Origin: Datisca glomerata
Lineage: Eukaryota > Streptophyta > Magnoliopsida > Cucurbitales > Datiscaceae
Length of the DNA stretch: 64,000 nucleotides
Reading direction: 5' to 3'
Assembly (NCBI GenBank): GCA_003255025.1
Contig: QANY01009387.1
Coordinates: 310,001 to 374,000, forward strand
The stretch's first letter is position 1. Every line of letters begins with the position of its first letter. This document shows, in pieces, positions 34,020-46,900 of this stretch. Both the position numbers and the translations under genes were made by a program. The notes below the pieces were generated by a model. It was not told the origin of the DNA. It saw only the letters and a program-made list of their open reading frames with translations, and did not search any database.

Positions 34020-34600
34020 TCACTTTGCTAGGTACGCCCGTGGTAACAATAAATTATCATGAGGTGAATGCTAGGACTGAACGTCTCTCATCTCTAACTT
34101 ACGTGTCACAGGTCTCTTGGAATGTGTATTTCACTTCGCTAGGTACGCCTGTGATAACGACAAATTATCACTAGGTGTATGCCAGGACTGGATGTTTTTC
34201 ATCTCCAAGTTACCTGTCACATAACACTTGGAATGAGTATTTCATTTCACCAGGTACGCCAGTGGTAACGATAAATTATCACAAGGTGTAAGCTGGAACT
34301 AGACGTTACTCATCTCTAATTGTGCTTACCACATATCACTTGGAATGAGTGTTTTGCTTCGCCATGTATACATGTGGTAAGGATAAATTATCATGACGTA
34401 TAGGTTGGGACATGATGTTTCTCATCTCTAAGTATGCCTGTTACAGGTCTTTGGGAATGAGTGTTTCACTTTATCAAGTACACTTGTAGTAATGACAAAT
34501 TATTACGACGTGTATATTGAGATTGGATGTATTACATCTTTGAAATATAATTCGTCAGATACATTTGTGTTAATAAAAATTGTTATAGGATGTAGACTAA
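34020..34600 (+). repeat. 111-bp tandem repeat array of element B
   Basis: GGTACGCC marks units at 34031, 34142 and 34253, with diverged copies at 34364 and 34477 and a partial one near 34557. Each has GGTAACGATAAATTATCA and CATCTCTAA. It is the reverse complement of the array at 7920-8560. Period and position (between integrase and antisense gene) are the same in both elements. Confidence 0.9.
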
Positions 34601-34987
34601 GATTGAATGTAAAATAATTACTAAGGGATGCTTAATGGAAAATAACTTAGGCTATCTTAATTGTGCCAATATGATATTTGATTTTATTATTTAATAGTAT
34701 GACTTTGATATTATCATGTACTGTTACCTGATACTACTACACTATATGCGCCTTGATCATAATACTATGATACTATATACGCCTTGATGCTATCATATGC
34801 TATTGCATGATGCCATTACTTGATATTATTGTTTAATGTTATCACTTTCTTTTATCTTAAAAAGAGGGGAGATGGTGCATACAAAAAAAGGTAGTGTATT
34901 AATAGAATAGCTAATGAAAGTATAAAAGATGTCCAACTACATGGTAAAAAAATGAACGCAAAGCAAATTCAACACAACAAAAATGAA

Positions 34988-37900
34988 TTAACGTGTTGTG
35001 AATGGATCTCTGGTAAACTTATCAGATGGATTAAGATCAACAATAGGATTCTTTGTTATAGCTATTTGATGCTTTCTTATTGGTTTGTCAATCGATTGAA
35101 TACGTTGAGAAGACTCATTTATAACTGCAAGATGGTGTCGAAGTTCTCGTCAAAGAACATTAAGATTTTTTGTCCGTACGAGCTGTTTATGAAATCATCT
35201 ACATTCACGAACGAACGGCCTTAACCAACTTAGCTCAATATTTTGAGCCTTCAAACTTTTCCACACAAACAACATATAAAGCTAATGGCTCTATTTTAGA
35301 TCTTTCAATAGTGAAGTAATCTATCATACACAAGAGCTCGCCTAACATATATGCACACTCTAACCAGACCGAATATGTGGCACACGTGTGTTTCAATCCT
35401 GTCTGAGGATATACCTCCTCCATTTTCACAAGGTAATCACGAAGATCTTTGTCTACATGCAAATTTAAGTAGCTCGCCAGAAAGCCGTAGCTTAAACTTG
35501 TTAGCATCATGCCAAAAATAATGATCATCGTCCATCTCAAAAGTGTCACCATCTGATTCATCTTGCACGGGCATCTGAGGTCGAGACGTATCCTCTTGGA
35601 AAGGACTTTGAATGTCGCAGTTAGAATCATAATCTACATCATCATGAACATCACTCGAACTTAGGACTTTGATTCCTGTTAATACTTTGCCTTGACTATG
35701 ATGAAGGGGCAATGGTACTCCAGTAGTATAATCGAAGATATCCACTGTCAGAGGTACTAAATCCAAAACAACATTAAGGTCATCTAGATTATCCGAGGGA
35801 ATGAGAAGTGCAATGAATGAATCATGGGGGATCGCCACGACAATTAGGTCCATCATCGACTGAGCTTGTCATTCAACATTTGAGCGTCTGTAGGATCAAG
35901 ACCATAAGCTTAAATATTGATCGGCACTGTTGTTTCCATAGGCATTGTTCCAGAAGAGTTCTGCACCGGATAATATTAAAATGTTCATAAATAAGAATAT
36001 ATGAATAAATTAAAAAAAAAGTACACCACGACGAGCAGAGGACATCTGGTATGTTGCTCCATCATGTGTATCTTTCACATGTTCAACAATTTGATCTTGC
36101 CTTGGGGATGAAAGGGATATGCTAAGTATTTCAGGCCCAAGAACCTTCTCTATGATTCTATCCTAAAAAGGGAAGCATAAGCAGCTATTACACAAAATTA
36201 ATACATAGTGATGTTGAATGACAATTGTTATTAAAATAATAAATTGAGATATAATCCTCCTGGAATGAGGTGAACTGTAGTAGAAGTATCACCTACTCTA
36301 ACAAAGATTTGCTCAAGTCCTTGCCCATGGCGTTTGTTAGTACCACCAAGTGACTTTGAGGCCGTGGCAAAGCCCTGAGAAAACACACATAATATAAGTG
36401 ACAATGTTATTGCAAAATGCGCAACTCAACAAAGCTACATGATAGTTGATTTATTTGACTTACATCAGAACCCCTAACCACTTCTTCAAATCTTGGACTG
36501 ATCGTGCTTGAAAGACGTGTCTGGCAAGACTCAACTGACTCATAAATTGTTATGTTAGCAATCTTAGATTTAGACTTCGCTTTGTTGCGGGGATGTGTAA
36601 CATGAACCTTGGATATTCCTTTACCTTTGTTAATGGCAGATACTTTAACACGAGGCTTCGTCGATATAACTTCAGTAGCTTCTCTTTTTCATGATTTCTG
36701 TGCTTCTTTAGTGGGAGGACGCAATGTTAAGTCATTCTCATAAATGACTAACTCTGTTGGAGTCCTTGAGTCCGAGTCAATGAAAGACCGCCACTTCCCT
36801 GCTAAGGTTCTCCAATAAATTTTCATGCTTCTGGAAAATGCAGGAGCACGAGATGATCGAGGTATGGGAATCATATGAGAAACGTTGTTTAAATAATTTT
36901 TTCCTTCCATCCACAATGCAAATGTTACCAAAAAACCTAGCCTACCTTGCCTTGGTCTTGTAACTCCCTAATCAAAACCAAATTGATGAGGAAACATGTT
37001 GCATTGATAATGTGTACTATAGAAAAAGTTACCTTATTTCTCCTTTTCATGCTCAACTATGAGAGGTAGTGTTGAAGGAAGAAGAATGGCTATCATGAGT
37101 TGTTCCTCCCATCGAAGTGACATCACTTGCCCGTTAGTTTCAAGGTCAATATCTTTATTACAGAGCTTCATGACCATGCACTAAGTGGATGATCAATATT
37201 TGGAAAAGTTGAGATCTTGACCCTTGTTGGAGCACATCGAGGGTAATGTTCCCACATAAACATCTGTAAGAATGCACTATTACCAAAGGTTTCAATCTCA
37301 TAACGTCCTAGCGATCGCTCTAAGTCATAGTGGATTCAATCAAAGAGGTAGTACAAATTATCCAAGAATATTGGAGCTAAGGTGATTTTTGACTTGACGA
37401 TAATCTGGCCGTCAATGCAAATACACGAGTATTCATCATCTCGTTAGGAAGACCTAATGCAATAATTGTTATATTATAGTTGTGCAACAATCATCTGACA
37501 ATAACATATTATCATTGGGATTAAAAAATGTGTTGATATTACCTTGAAAAATACGTCGTGATAGCCATAATGCAATAAAAGCAGCTAATTCCACATTCTT
37601 ATCTTCAGAGACTAGGCCTTGCTGTGATTTATGTTGCTCTTCTCCTTCTTTGTTGGAAGCATTGACGTCTTTGAAGAAATAAAATAATCACCCAAAAAAA
37701 TTTGCTCCTTTACTTATATCATTTCCCATGAATGGTTTCTTATAAGATCTAGAACGACCACCGTGTAACATGTCCACTAAGAGTTTCACATCTGGCTCGA
37801 GCTTAGTTGTTGTAACATTGTGATCGCCGAAGAAAGGAAGGCGCAACAAAAAATATACGTCCTCAAGAGTAAGTGTAAATTCACCCCAAGAAATGATGAA

Positions 37901-38348
37901 AGTGTGTGACTGTCCACTCCAATGCAATAACAAAGTTTGTATTGTTGATGGATCATGAAGAATAGTAAGTCATGAACTAGCCATCAAAGCCTCAAATATG
38001 CCCACTTTCTTCAAAATTGAAACATACTCAGGGACTGGAAAATGTAGTTTTCCCATTCACACCATCTAGTTGTTGCCTTAGTGTGATTGTAGATAATAAT
38101 TGGAGATATAGGAAAATCACCCTGTACATACCTAAAAAGGGGAATTAAGTATGCAGATATACATTCCACGTTTCTACTTTCTAGCCCAGGCAATGAAATC
38201 GAGTCTGCATAAGTTTGCTCCTCATTCATCTTTTCGGTGTCATGAATTACTTGAAGAGCATTATCTTTCATGACATTCCAAGGTTTATTTAGAACTGGTG
38301 GATGCATGTCAGATTTTGGAGTAGTAAAATGGTTTGCAAGTTTTTCAT
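34988..38348 (-). pseudogene. Plant mobile domain gene, antisense cargo of element B
   Basis: Second copy of the gene at 4218-7592. It keeps W codons where A has stops (PWNV near 38281; SWGEFTLTLEDVYFLLRLPFFGDHN in the ORF at 37688-37933, long motif split here). Then come VELAAFIALWLSRRIFQ near 37545-37595, LAPIFLDNLYYLFD near 37345-37385, and SRAPAFSRSMKIYWRTL near 36800-36860. The acidic exon is open at 35437-35856 (SDGDTFEMDDDHYFWHDANK). Introns match those of A (for example donor near 36460 and acceptor near 36370). B lost about 120 bp of the core near 37158, between TAATAA repeats, and has a one-base loss after the start (CATTTTACT). As in A the gene runs opposite to the element. It is not functional as it stands. 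Confidence 0.78.
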
Positions 38349-38789
38349 GAGAACAACGAGATTTGGCCCTAAAAATGATGAGAAATCAAATTCTAATATT
38401 AGAAACAAAGGTTTGATAAATTAAATTGTTTAAAAAAATAAATATATAAATAAGACAGCCTTTTTGCATGCCACATGCAAAGGCGTTTAACACGATGTTA
38501 TATGTTCGATGTAATGGCATCCGACGCTGTTGTATGTCCCATGTAATGGTGTCTGACATTGTTCCGATACTATTATACATTTCGTGCAGCCGGTGCTCCA
38601 TCATGTTCTTACTATGTTATTCTTGTCTTACTATGATTAATTACTTGAACGGTTGATATACGAGATTGATCCGCGATAGAGCTTCACTTGTACAATAGTA
38701 ATCTATGACGATGACTATTTATAAAAAAAATATCATTGACGGCACAAAATATTTGACGATAAGACAAAGACATGATGTAAAAGAAATTT

Positions 38790-39070
38790 TACCTTACTCA
38801 ATAGTGGTGATTCTTTTGAATGATGTGAAGTGAAAAACTCTACTCATCACAGATTCTCTCTAATATAAGGGGAGAATGATTGGAAGGCTTGACAGGTTTC
38901 CCAAAAGACTGAATTTATCACAAAGAGAAAGGTTGATGTTTGACAGGTTTCCAAAAGATTGAATTTATAAAAAATGGAAACGTTGCCAAAAGACTATAGT
39001 TTATGAAATAGGAAACGTTTCCAAAAGACTGTGAATATATGGATTTTTTTCCAAAAAAATGTAATTTTCA
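38790..39070 (-). promoter_or_regulatory. Upstream region of the PMD gene in element B
   Basis: Contains five imperfect copies of a CCAAAAGACTG/GGAAACG motif (about 38895-39060), the counterpart of the repeats at 3540-3700. Next come a weak TATA-like TTATATTAGAG (about 38868) and the conserved GATGAGTAGAGTTTTTCA block. Conservation in both elements suggests the gene moved with its own promoter. Confidence 0.4.
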
Positions 39071-39222
39071 TACTAACGGCGTGGGGATAGATTACTAGAT
39101 GTCAAGATCGCAACGCCATTGAGGGTTCGATAATATGAGTATTCTATCAAAAGTTATGGATACAAAACTTTTTTAAAATGAAAAAAACATATATTTGAAG
39201 GGCTAAATGATATATGGGTGAT

Positions 39223-39811
39223 CCCGTGGCGGGTTGACACATGACAAGCGGAAATACTCATCTACATTAGCCCCTTTGGGCTGCTTCTTGGGTCAAAATG
39301 CGGGTCATAAACGAGGATATCGGGTCGAGACAGGGAGCAAGTGGGAATGTGATGTGTATATCAGATGGGATCACACAAAACGGGTTGCACGCGGTTCATT
39401 TATGGGTCCATGTGTCACGCTTGTTAATGGCGCATAGTATTGGTAGATGGAGTTTCGGGTCAAACACGAGTCACGTGAGGCTCCTCGTGGTGGGCTGCTT
39501 TTGCAAGGGAAGGTCGAGCCATTGCCATGTCCTAGGCCGCATTTGTGTCTGCTACGCTGTGCACTTGAATTACTTAAGTCGTGGGCCACTTTAAAAAAAA
39601 TTCATAAAAGATGGTCATAGGTATCAGATTAAAAAAAAAGGGAATTTTAAAGTAGGCTGCGCTTCCTCACGAAAGTTTGGCGTGTAAAAAAAGTTTGGCA
39701 AAAAGAAGCGACCAGCCAAAAAGGCGTTCTTTAATCCATTATTGTCTTGTTGTTGCTATGTGAGATGGTAGTGGAGGATTGTTTGATACTTAGTTCATGA
39801 AGTTCTTTTAG
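39223..39811. other. GC-richer unassigned segment
   Basis: From 39223 homology with element A stops abruptly. The next 370 bp are GC-richer than the surroundings (CGGGTTGACACATGACAAGC, GGGTCAAAATGCGGGTC, CCTAGGCCGC). ORFs on both strands are not recognisable. It may be part of another mobile element. Confidence 0.3.
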
Positions 39812-40150
39812 GCACTTCTTGATGCTGGGTGTTATCAATCAAAAGTGGAGTATTCACTCTTTGTTCAATCAAATGGTAATTCAGTCACTACTGTGTTGCT
39901 TCATGTGCAGATGAACTTGGAAATCATTATTTCTATCAAACATATCTTAACTTTTTTCAAAATCAAATACCTTGAAAATCTAAAATATTTTTTAGCGATT
40001 GAAGTTGCGAGATTGAGTAAATGAACTTATTTGTCTCAAAGAAAATATGCACATGAGATCCTTAATGACACAGGCCACCTCTGTGCAAGACCAGCGAAAT
40101 TTTGTATGGAACCAAACCTCAAGCTTGATTATATAGGATCAAACGTTAAC
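39812..40150 (+). pseudogene. Ty1/copia reverse transcriptase fragment
   Basis: The plus-strand translation reads ALLDAGCYQSKVEYSLFV, then FFKIKYLENLKYFLAIEVAR, a stop, and TYLSQRKYAHEILNDTGH followed by MEPNLKL. This is the C-terminal half of a copia RT (FKIKDLGxLxYFLGIEVARS, LSQRKYALDIL, PMEPNLKL in intact members). The YVDD segment is missing, replaced by a short LLHVQMNLEII stretch. No LTRs are seen nearby. Confidence 0.8.
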
Positions 40151-40524
40151 TAAAAGTTATAATTTGTAGTTAATTAGTTAGCATTCAAACACTCGTCTTT
40201 AGGTTTCGATTGTGATTTAGCCACATCAAACCTCCACCTCGTGGTAGTAGGATGATGGCCTACCTATTATCAATCCCCCATTAGCACTTACCCACAAACA
40301 CAACATATTCCAAGAAAGTCTAACTTTTAACCACTAAATTTAGTACTAATTATATGATTAAGCACTCACTGTCGAACTAAAAGCTATAGTTTGTAATGAA
40401 GATACAACTTTATTTTTTTTTGTTTAGTTTAAACATTTGTGCTCAAGTTTCGACTATGACTTCACCCCTCAAGCTTCCGTTAAGTGGCAATGTGCTACCA
40501 CCTGCCAAGGAATTCTACCGATGG

Positions 40525-41510
40525 AAGAACGCGTTTGACTCCGCTTAAACTTTTAAGTTGTAACTTATTTAAGTTTACCTTTAACTTATAAGTTAAACAT
40601 GTTCAGCCCAGTTTATTTTTATTAACTTTAAGATATAACTTATGTTAAATTGTTGTTTGGTAAATAAGTTAATAATTATATCATTTTAATTAAAATTATT
40701 TTAATATCCCTCTTAACGAGATAGTTTGCATTTAGCTCATTTTTTTAGTATCCATCTTTTTTCAAATAGTTAATCTAAACGAGAATCGTTCCGTCAAATA
40801 ATTGTATCGCGAAAGTACCGTGTATCGTAACACACGCGTTCATAGTCTCTCCACATTGTTCTCCCAATTTTTTTACAATTTCCCTTTGATTTGTGGATAT
40901 ATCTTCCACTTACGTTTTTGTTTGCAATGGATAGGAGAAGAGAGATTTATTGGCATGGGATTCATTCGAAGGATAGTGGGGAGAGAGACGACGGTGAGGT
41001 GCTTTTTTCCTTTAGGAGTTTAGGGTTTTGTTTAAGGAGATTTAATAGTAATAATAATAATATAGTTTGGTTCGTTCGGTTCGAACCGATTACTTTTTTA
41101 AGGAAAAGAAAATCGAACCGAAAATTTAGTTACCGAATTTCGTTGAACCGAATCACTAGAACTAAAGAAATCGATTGAACTGAGTTGGTTCGGTTCGATT
41201 CGATTCGGTTACTTTGATTCGTCGGTTACCTGCACACCCTACTAATTTCATAGATATGTCTTGAAGAATAGAATTATTGTTTGTATAGTTTTTCAGAAAG
41301 ATGTAGGTAAATTTAGAGATGTGAAGAAATTAAAAGAATTTAAATTTAAATTTTTAGATTAGTTTAACATAAAACTTATTAATTTTTTAGCTTAAATAAA
41401 ATGCTAGTTTATTTCAATCAGCTTTATTAAATGTACTCTTAAAAATAAATTATTAATTTATTTAAACTATAAGTCATAAGCTGCAACTTATATATAACCG
41501 AATTTCTTAT
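40525..41510. mobile_element. MITE-like element with an hAT-like piece inside
   Basis: The outer ends carry inverted similarities: ACTTTTAAGTTGTAACTTATT (about 40548) and, inverted, AAGCTGCAACTTATATATAA (about 41480), with A/T-rich arms rich in AACTTATAAG. In the middle, 41060-41240, lie clustered GGTTCGGTTCG / GAACCGAA repeats ending TGCACACCCTACTA, like the terminus of hAT-type elements, with a 5'UTR-like stretch at 40920-41030. Boundaries are uncertain. Confidence 0.35.
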
Positions 41511-42553
41511 AAGATCCCAGTTATGGGCCTCATATCATGTATTTTTCGTAAGCCAAGAGCCAATTTTTGGAAAAACCGAAAGAACCACATCTTAATAAAT
41601 TAAGATAATAATTGTGTATGTAACTTGCAACTAATACTATATAATGGATAATTATCAAACTTTAAAACTATCACTGTTATGCTTAAAAGAATCTATGACA
41701 TTTAAATATTTAAAATGATCAATCTTACATATAATAAATATAGAGTTATTTTTACATGTAAAACTCTTAGAATGAACTATACATTAAAATTCCGATTTTC
41801 TCTCTTATGTTGGCATGTTTATGCCGTTAGCCTATAGCTTGTTTTATGAACTGAGATTGTCTCTTGTTTTGGTGAACATCAGGCAATTTGTTAGCCAATC
41901 CTCCAAATTATTTTCAACGGCTTAAATCGGATAAAAGTAAAAAAAAAAATTAATTTTTCCTTGTTTTGCACACCAAGTTAATCTGGTCATTTATTAAGTT
42001 TTAATGATCCTAATTTTTAATTCATCTCATATATATTTTAACCCAAACCAAAAATAGTAGGAAGAACTGCAAAAATAATCCATTTTCTAGTTCAAGTTGT
42101 AAAAATGTCCATATTTGTTTTTTACAAAAACAGCCGAATTATGGTAAACAATATATATCACCAATGTGTAATTTTGGTAAATATATTATTTACTACGGTC
42201 ATATTTCGGCCATTTTTATAAATAAATTTTTTTTTAACTATTTTTGCAACCCCACCCAAAAACCTGTCTTTTCCTGCTATTTTTCTAAAATACTAGCATT
42301 CTAATAGTTGAATTGTAAAAGACTTAAATGAGTATTATATTACTATATGTATAACAATACTTTTTTAGTTTTATAATATCAAAATAGGAAGTTAAACCAT
42401 TCTCTACCTAGAGAAAAGTGGAAGGACTTAAACGACTAAGCCAATTTGTGCCTGACCTCACACCTCATATTACAGTGATGCTTCAATCACTCAAAATTTA
42501 AAGATATTCATCTCCTGGTACCATATCACGAGTAGAACAACTATACTAATATC
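41511..42553. other. AT-rich spacer
   Basis: No gene recognised. Confidence 0.4.
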
Positions 42554-43328
42554 TAGAGGTAGTAAGTGGTCCGATTCAGCCCGCGGAACCGGTTGAACCG
42601 GCCTGTTAAAGTACGGACCAGCCCGGCCTGTTAAAGCACAGACTGGCCCGAGGCATTCTCCATGTATCTAAAAATATAAAAAATTGTGCATGTAGTGGAG
42701 TTTGAACCAATGACCTCTCATTTACAACCCACACTCATTATCAATAAATCAAGTACTTCTTGTTGAATATTATGTATCTTAATATATATTAATATGTTAT
42801 TGATTATAAATGGGTATTAAATAAAAGAATATTAAGTTTTCGACGATGTGATTACTCTCACACATGTAAAATGATTATAAATGGGTGTTAAATAAAAGAA
42901 TATCATAACTTTTTGTTCAAATGAATATTTTATTGGGATGTACTTAATTTATAGTGATGTAACTACTTAACTCAATGAATAAAATAATTATTTTACTTAA
43001 TATGACAAGTTTTTCTATTGAGATCCTAAAGTAAGAAATGAAAATTATTAAAAGAAAAGTAATATTACTTCTATATAATTTAGTGGTAATTCTTATACTT
43101 TATCTATTCCCCACCAAGGTTCAACTCTCTTCATCTACAATTTTTAGATTTACATCACAATAAAATGAACGAACACGAGCCGATCCAGTCATTTAATCGG
43201 GATTGGCTAGTGAACTGGCCCGGCCCGTGTGGTTCAACGGGTCATTCCGAACCTTCTTAAATTTCAGTGACACGACCCGTGAACCACCTAAAAAGGTGCG
43301 GGCCGGCCACGCCTGGTTGCCACCTCTA
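42554..43328. mobile_element. 775-bp non-autonomous hAT-type element
   Basis: The ends are TAGAGGTAGTAAG and, inverted at the right, TAGAGGTGGCAACC. They are flanked by CTAATATC (42546-42553) and CCAATACC (43329-43336), a 6/8 match for an 8-bp target duplication. Both arms are GC-rich with AACCGG / GGCCCGG runs (GGTTGAACCGGCCTG, CCCGGCCCGTG), and the middle is AT-rich. No transposase is present. Confidence 0.6.
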
Positions 43329-43920
43329 CCAATACCTCTCATATCACAGGCAGGTAAAAAGTTTTTGGACATTCATCCAAATTATTTAAAGAGAAGACCC
43401 TCAAATGAAAAAACTGCATCCTCTTCGATTCTTTCTACCTTCTACTACAAATTTTTTTAGTCTTTTGACACCGTAAAAGAAACTAAATCAAAAGAATGGC
43501 CGTATAGCACTAGAAAACAAAATAAAGAATAACGAGAGAATCAAAATTCACAAAGACTAATTGAAAATGAACAAAAGAAATGATCATTATTAGTTGTACA
43601 TACCATCAGTAAATATCTCCAACAAAACAAAGGAACTCAAGGAACTATCACTAATTTTGGATTGAATCTTTGAATAAATATGTAACTATGGGTAGAGGCC
43701 AGGTTTAGGTAACTACACCGCTCTCGGTCTCTTCCAGTTTAAAAAAAATAGTTAAGTTATTGAAATTGTACTCAAGAGACTAATTCAATTCAAACCTAAG
43801 ATACAGCTTGAAGCTCCGGAGCTACATCTTGCTAATAACAAATGCCGCGGACGAGCTTCCTTCTACGTGCTCATGCTTTATGGAAAATTGAATAACCGTA
43901 TACATCTAGTTCTCCTTTTC
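43329..43920. other. Downstream region of the EAR-motif gene
   Basis: No separate gene is seen. The part next to 43920 should contain the 3' UTR and polyadenylation site of the minus-strand gene. Confidence 0.4.
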
Positions 43921-46900
43921 TCAGCTCATGCCAGAGATGCCGAAGTCCTCTTGAAAAGGAAGATTTAGATCAGGTAGCAAAAATGAGGTACTTGAGCTTT
44001 CGATGTCCCGTAGTCTGCAAGAAACATTTGATGGACGTAGATGGTGTACAGCATCAACATCATTGCAATGAACAACTGCTGATGTGTTGGGTCTGCTTTC
44101 ATATACTGTCTCCGTATTCTGAGGCCGAGGTTGGTCGGAGATAGTTTCCTCGGAAGCAGTAGACGTTGTAGCAGTTTTTAGTCTCTGCTGTGACTGCAAA
44201 CCAAGCTGTGTAAAACAGAGAACTACTGTGAGATACTCTCTCATCGATCTACATACTACCGCGGGAACAAAATAACAACAAATACTAGTTTACATGTTTC
44301 TTTCTGCAGCAGTAATTGTCTCAGAGAAGTAGTACCTACAGTAACATAAACCCCTAGCAATTGTCAAGAACTGTCATGTTTTGTTTTAAGCGACAAATGC
44401 ATTTTTCAGTCCTCTATCATGTTAAGACTGTTCCAACATAAAACGTAACTAAGGAGCTGTTATTAAAACAAGACATATTTAATTCACACATTTCTACAGT
44501 AGATAGTTTCTTCATTAGCTTACTCCACTTTATTGGCCGACTCAATACTCTAGAGTCTAGAACATGAGTTGGGTCAACCAAATGAAAAAGTTATGACCTG
44601 ATTTAAACAACAAAACACCAAACGAAAATCACAGAACAGGGGACTGACCTTCATTCTTTTCAGACATTCATTCGTGGCTCTGTGTTTCTCTACAGATAGG
44701 CGTAATGTTTCCAGTGTCTGCTTAAAACGCAAAACAGAACTTGAGTCTTCTAATATAAAGTACATACAAAAAGGAAGATCTAGAACCAGAAAAAAGAAAA
44801 CCAAAACGGAAGTCGAAGGCGCACATACATTATTGATATCTCTCCGTTCCTTTAATAGCAAACTCTCCTCCTCTTTAAGTTCAGCTAACGTCTGCTACCA
44901 GCCAAGAACCGTGATATTAAATTAAATAATATAAACTAAGAAACTGCTGGAATTTATTGCTTCAAATTTCTTATACATTTAGTTCATTATTCTGTTGAGA
45001 TAGTTAAAATAAAATATTATGGTGATAATTAGCATCAAATGATATTTCTATTTTGAATAGAAAATTCATTATTGTTTTGATGAAAAAAAATTAGGGGTGT
45101 GCAAGTTATCCAAAAGAACCATCTCGGTGAAACCGTTCCATACCGAGTGGAACGGGATGTTTTTTTATCATTGGCGGGACAGGATGGTTTTTTCATCATT
45201 GATGAGACCGGTCGTGTCATTTTTGTAGTATGTAATGACAATGATAATAAAAAAATCGTGGATGGTTTATGACGCTTAGGTATGACATAAATAAATGCCA
45301 GAATGAGTATAAATTATTAATAGAGTTAACGAGGTTGAAACCTTTTTCCTTCTTGGTCTTTTCAACGTTGGTGTTGCTGCTGTTTCATTCTGAACTATAA
45401 TCTGCATAGAGATGCACCCAAAAAACCTGTCAGCAAGTTTTAAGTAATTTAACAAATATTAAAAACTGATCAAAGTCAAACAGTGAGAACAAATATTTTT
45501 TAATAATAAAGTAGGAATCCCACACACTTAACCCCCAAGGTGGAGCATCCAATGTGGAAGTTATTTTTGGTCCATGATGCATGTCAAGTCCCTAAAAGGG
45601 CACGATGGGGTCGCTTGGGATTGAATGTTTTAGAATTTTATTCACACTTGATTGACCCATTCCAGATAGGCATAAAAGCCTAGTGCACACCCAATCAATG
45701 GAATTTCCTTTCTCCTCTTTACCCTTTGTCACGTTCTTAAAAAGGAAGGGTTACGATCAAGCTATCATGCCCAGCCACATAACGCTTACTTTTTGTCCTC
45801 TTTTTTTTTTTACCCTTCCCCCATGATTTTTTCAAACAGTGCGTCCGCAGGAAACGCCAAAGTGCGGCCACAAACACCGAATCACTTTTTTTTTCCTCCC
45901 AAAGCAAAGCAACATAAAAAGGACATAAATAACCACTACAACGCCACACCAAACTACAAGCCGTCCTCTACTTGCCACGCCAAGATGCCACTTATTAAGC
46001 AGGTCCCACTTAGTTCAATTACACAAAGGCCCTTAAAATTTTGGCTATATAACTTTGACTTTAGGCTTGGAGGATATCAGTAAAAATTAAAAGCTAACAG
46101 GGGAGTTGACTCCGGCATCCAATTGCTTGTGGATTATTTTGATGGGATTTTTCTAAATTGACCAAAATATCCTTTCTTAGAAGAATACTTTTGGTATTTA
46201 AAAAATTAGGGACACAACGAGAGAAAGGGAGATGACAGGTCTTTGTAGTTCTGCTTCGGCGTTTTGACTCTGTACGTTGAATGAGAGTCACCTATTTTCT
46301 CTGGTACAAATTAAATTAAATATATATCTTGGTCAGAGTGGTTAAAATGGCAAACGACAACTGCGCTTTCTGGCCGACGAGTAAATCTTCCGGCCGTCGA
46401 AATGTCGGGATTATCTCCCCGGGGCCCGGAGACATCGAATATTCACATGAAAAAAGGATAAACCGGAATTAAAAGGCTTAATTTAGTTTATTTTTATTTA
46501 TGTCAAAATTAAAAAAATTTACCTTATGGGGCCTGAACTTTAAACCTATAATGAAAGTGAGATTTAATTCGCAGTTTCTAGCTCACTCCAACCAGTACAC
46601 ATTCAGAACGGACCCATACTGTGGTAATTATCAGGCTTCAGAGAGGGTAGTTTCGTCAATCAAAGAAACTGACATCCCAGCCGATGCTCAAAGCAAGTCG
46701 GTCAGCTAAGCCTAAACAGGCATAGCCTCACCCACCGGCTCAGAATACCCAGCAAACGGAGCGGAGAAATATATTTAAAACGATAAGCCGACAAACCTCA
46801 GATCTAAAGCAGTCTGACGTTTTGACGAGTCTGCTGGACTCCTCTGACCCATCGACGGCCCCGGCCCCGCCACTTACAGAGGTGGGGCCGCTCCAAGAGA

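Larger units (their letters stand above)
26755..39222 (+). mobile_element. Element B: second Tat-lineage element carrying the antisense PMD gene
   Basis: About 12.5 kb with the same order as element A, on the other strand: partial 5' LTR (26755-27617), leader (27618-27637), gag, protease, RT, RNase H, aRNH, integrase, 111-bp repeats (34020-34600) and an antisense PMD gene (34988-38348) with its upstream region. Homology with A ends near 39222 inside the segment preceding the polypurine tract. No 3' LTR is present in the following DNA. Every ORF is interrupted. Large sequence differences from A (many substitutions, independent indels) show that the two are separate old insertions, not a recent duplication of one locus. 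Confidence 0.85.

Noticed and set aside
39234..39594. Overlapping ORFs of 67-98 codons in GC-rich DNA on both strands.
   Set aside because: No family resemblance, no splice or codon evidence, and equally open on both strands, as expected from composition.
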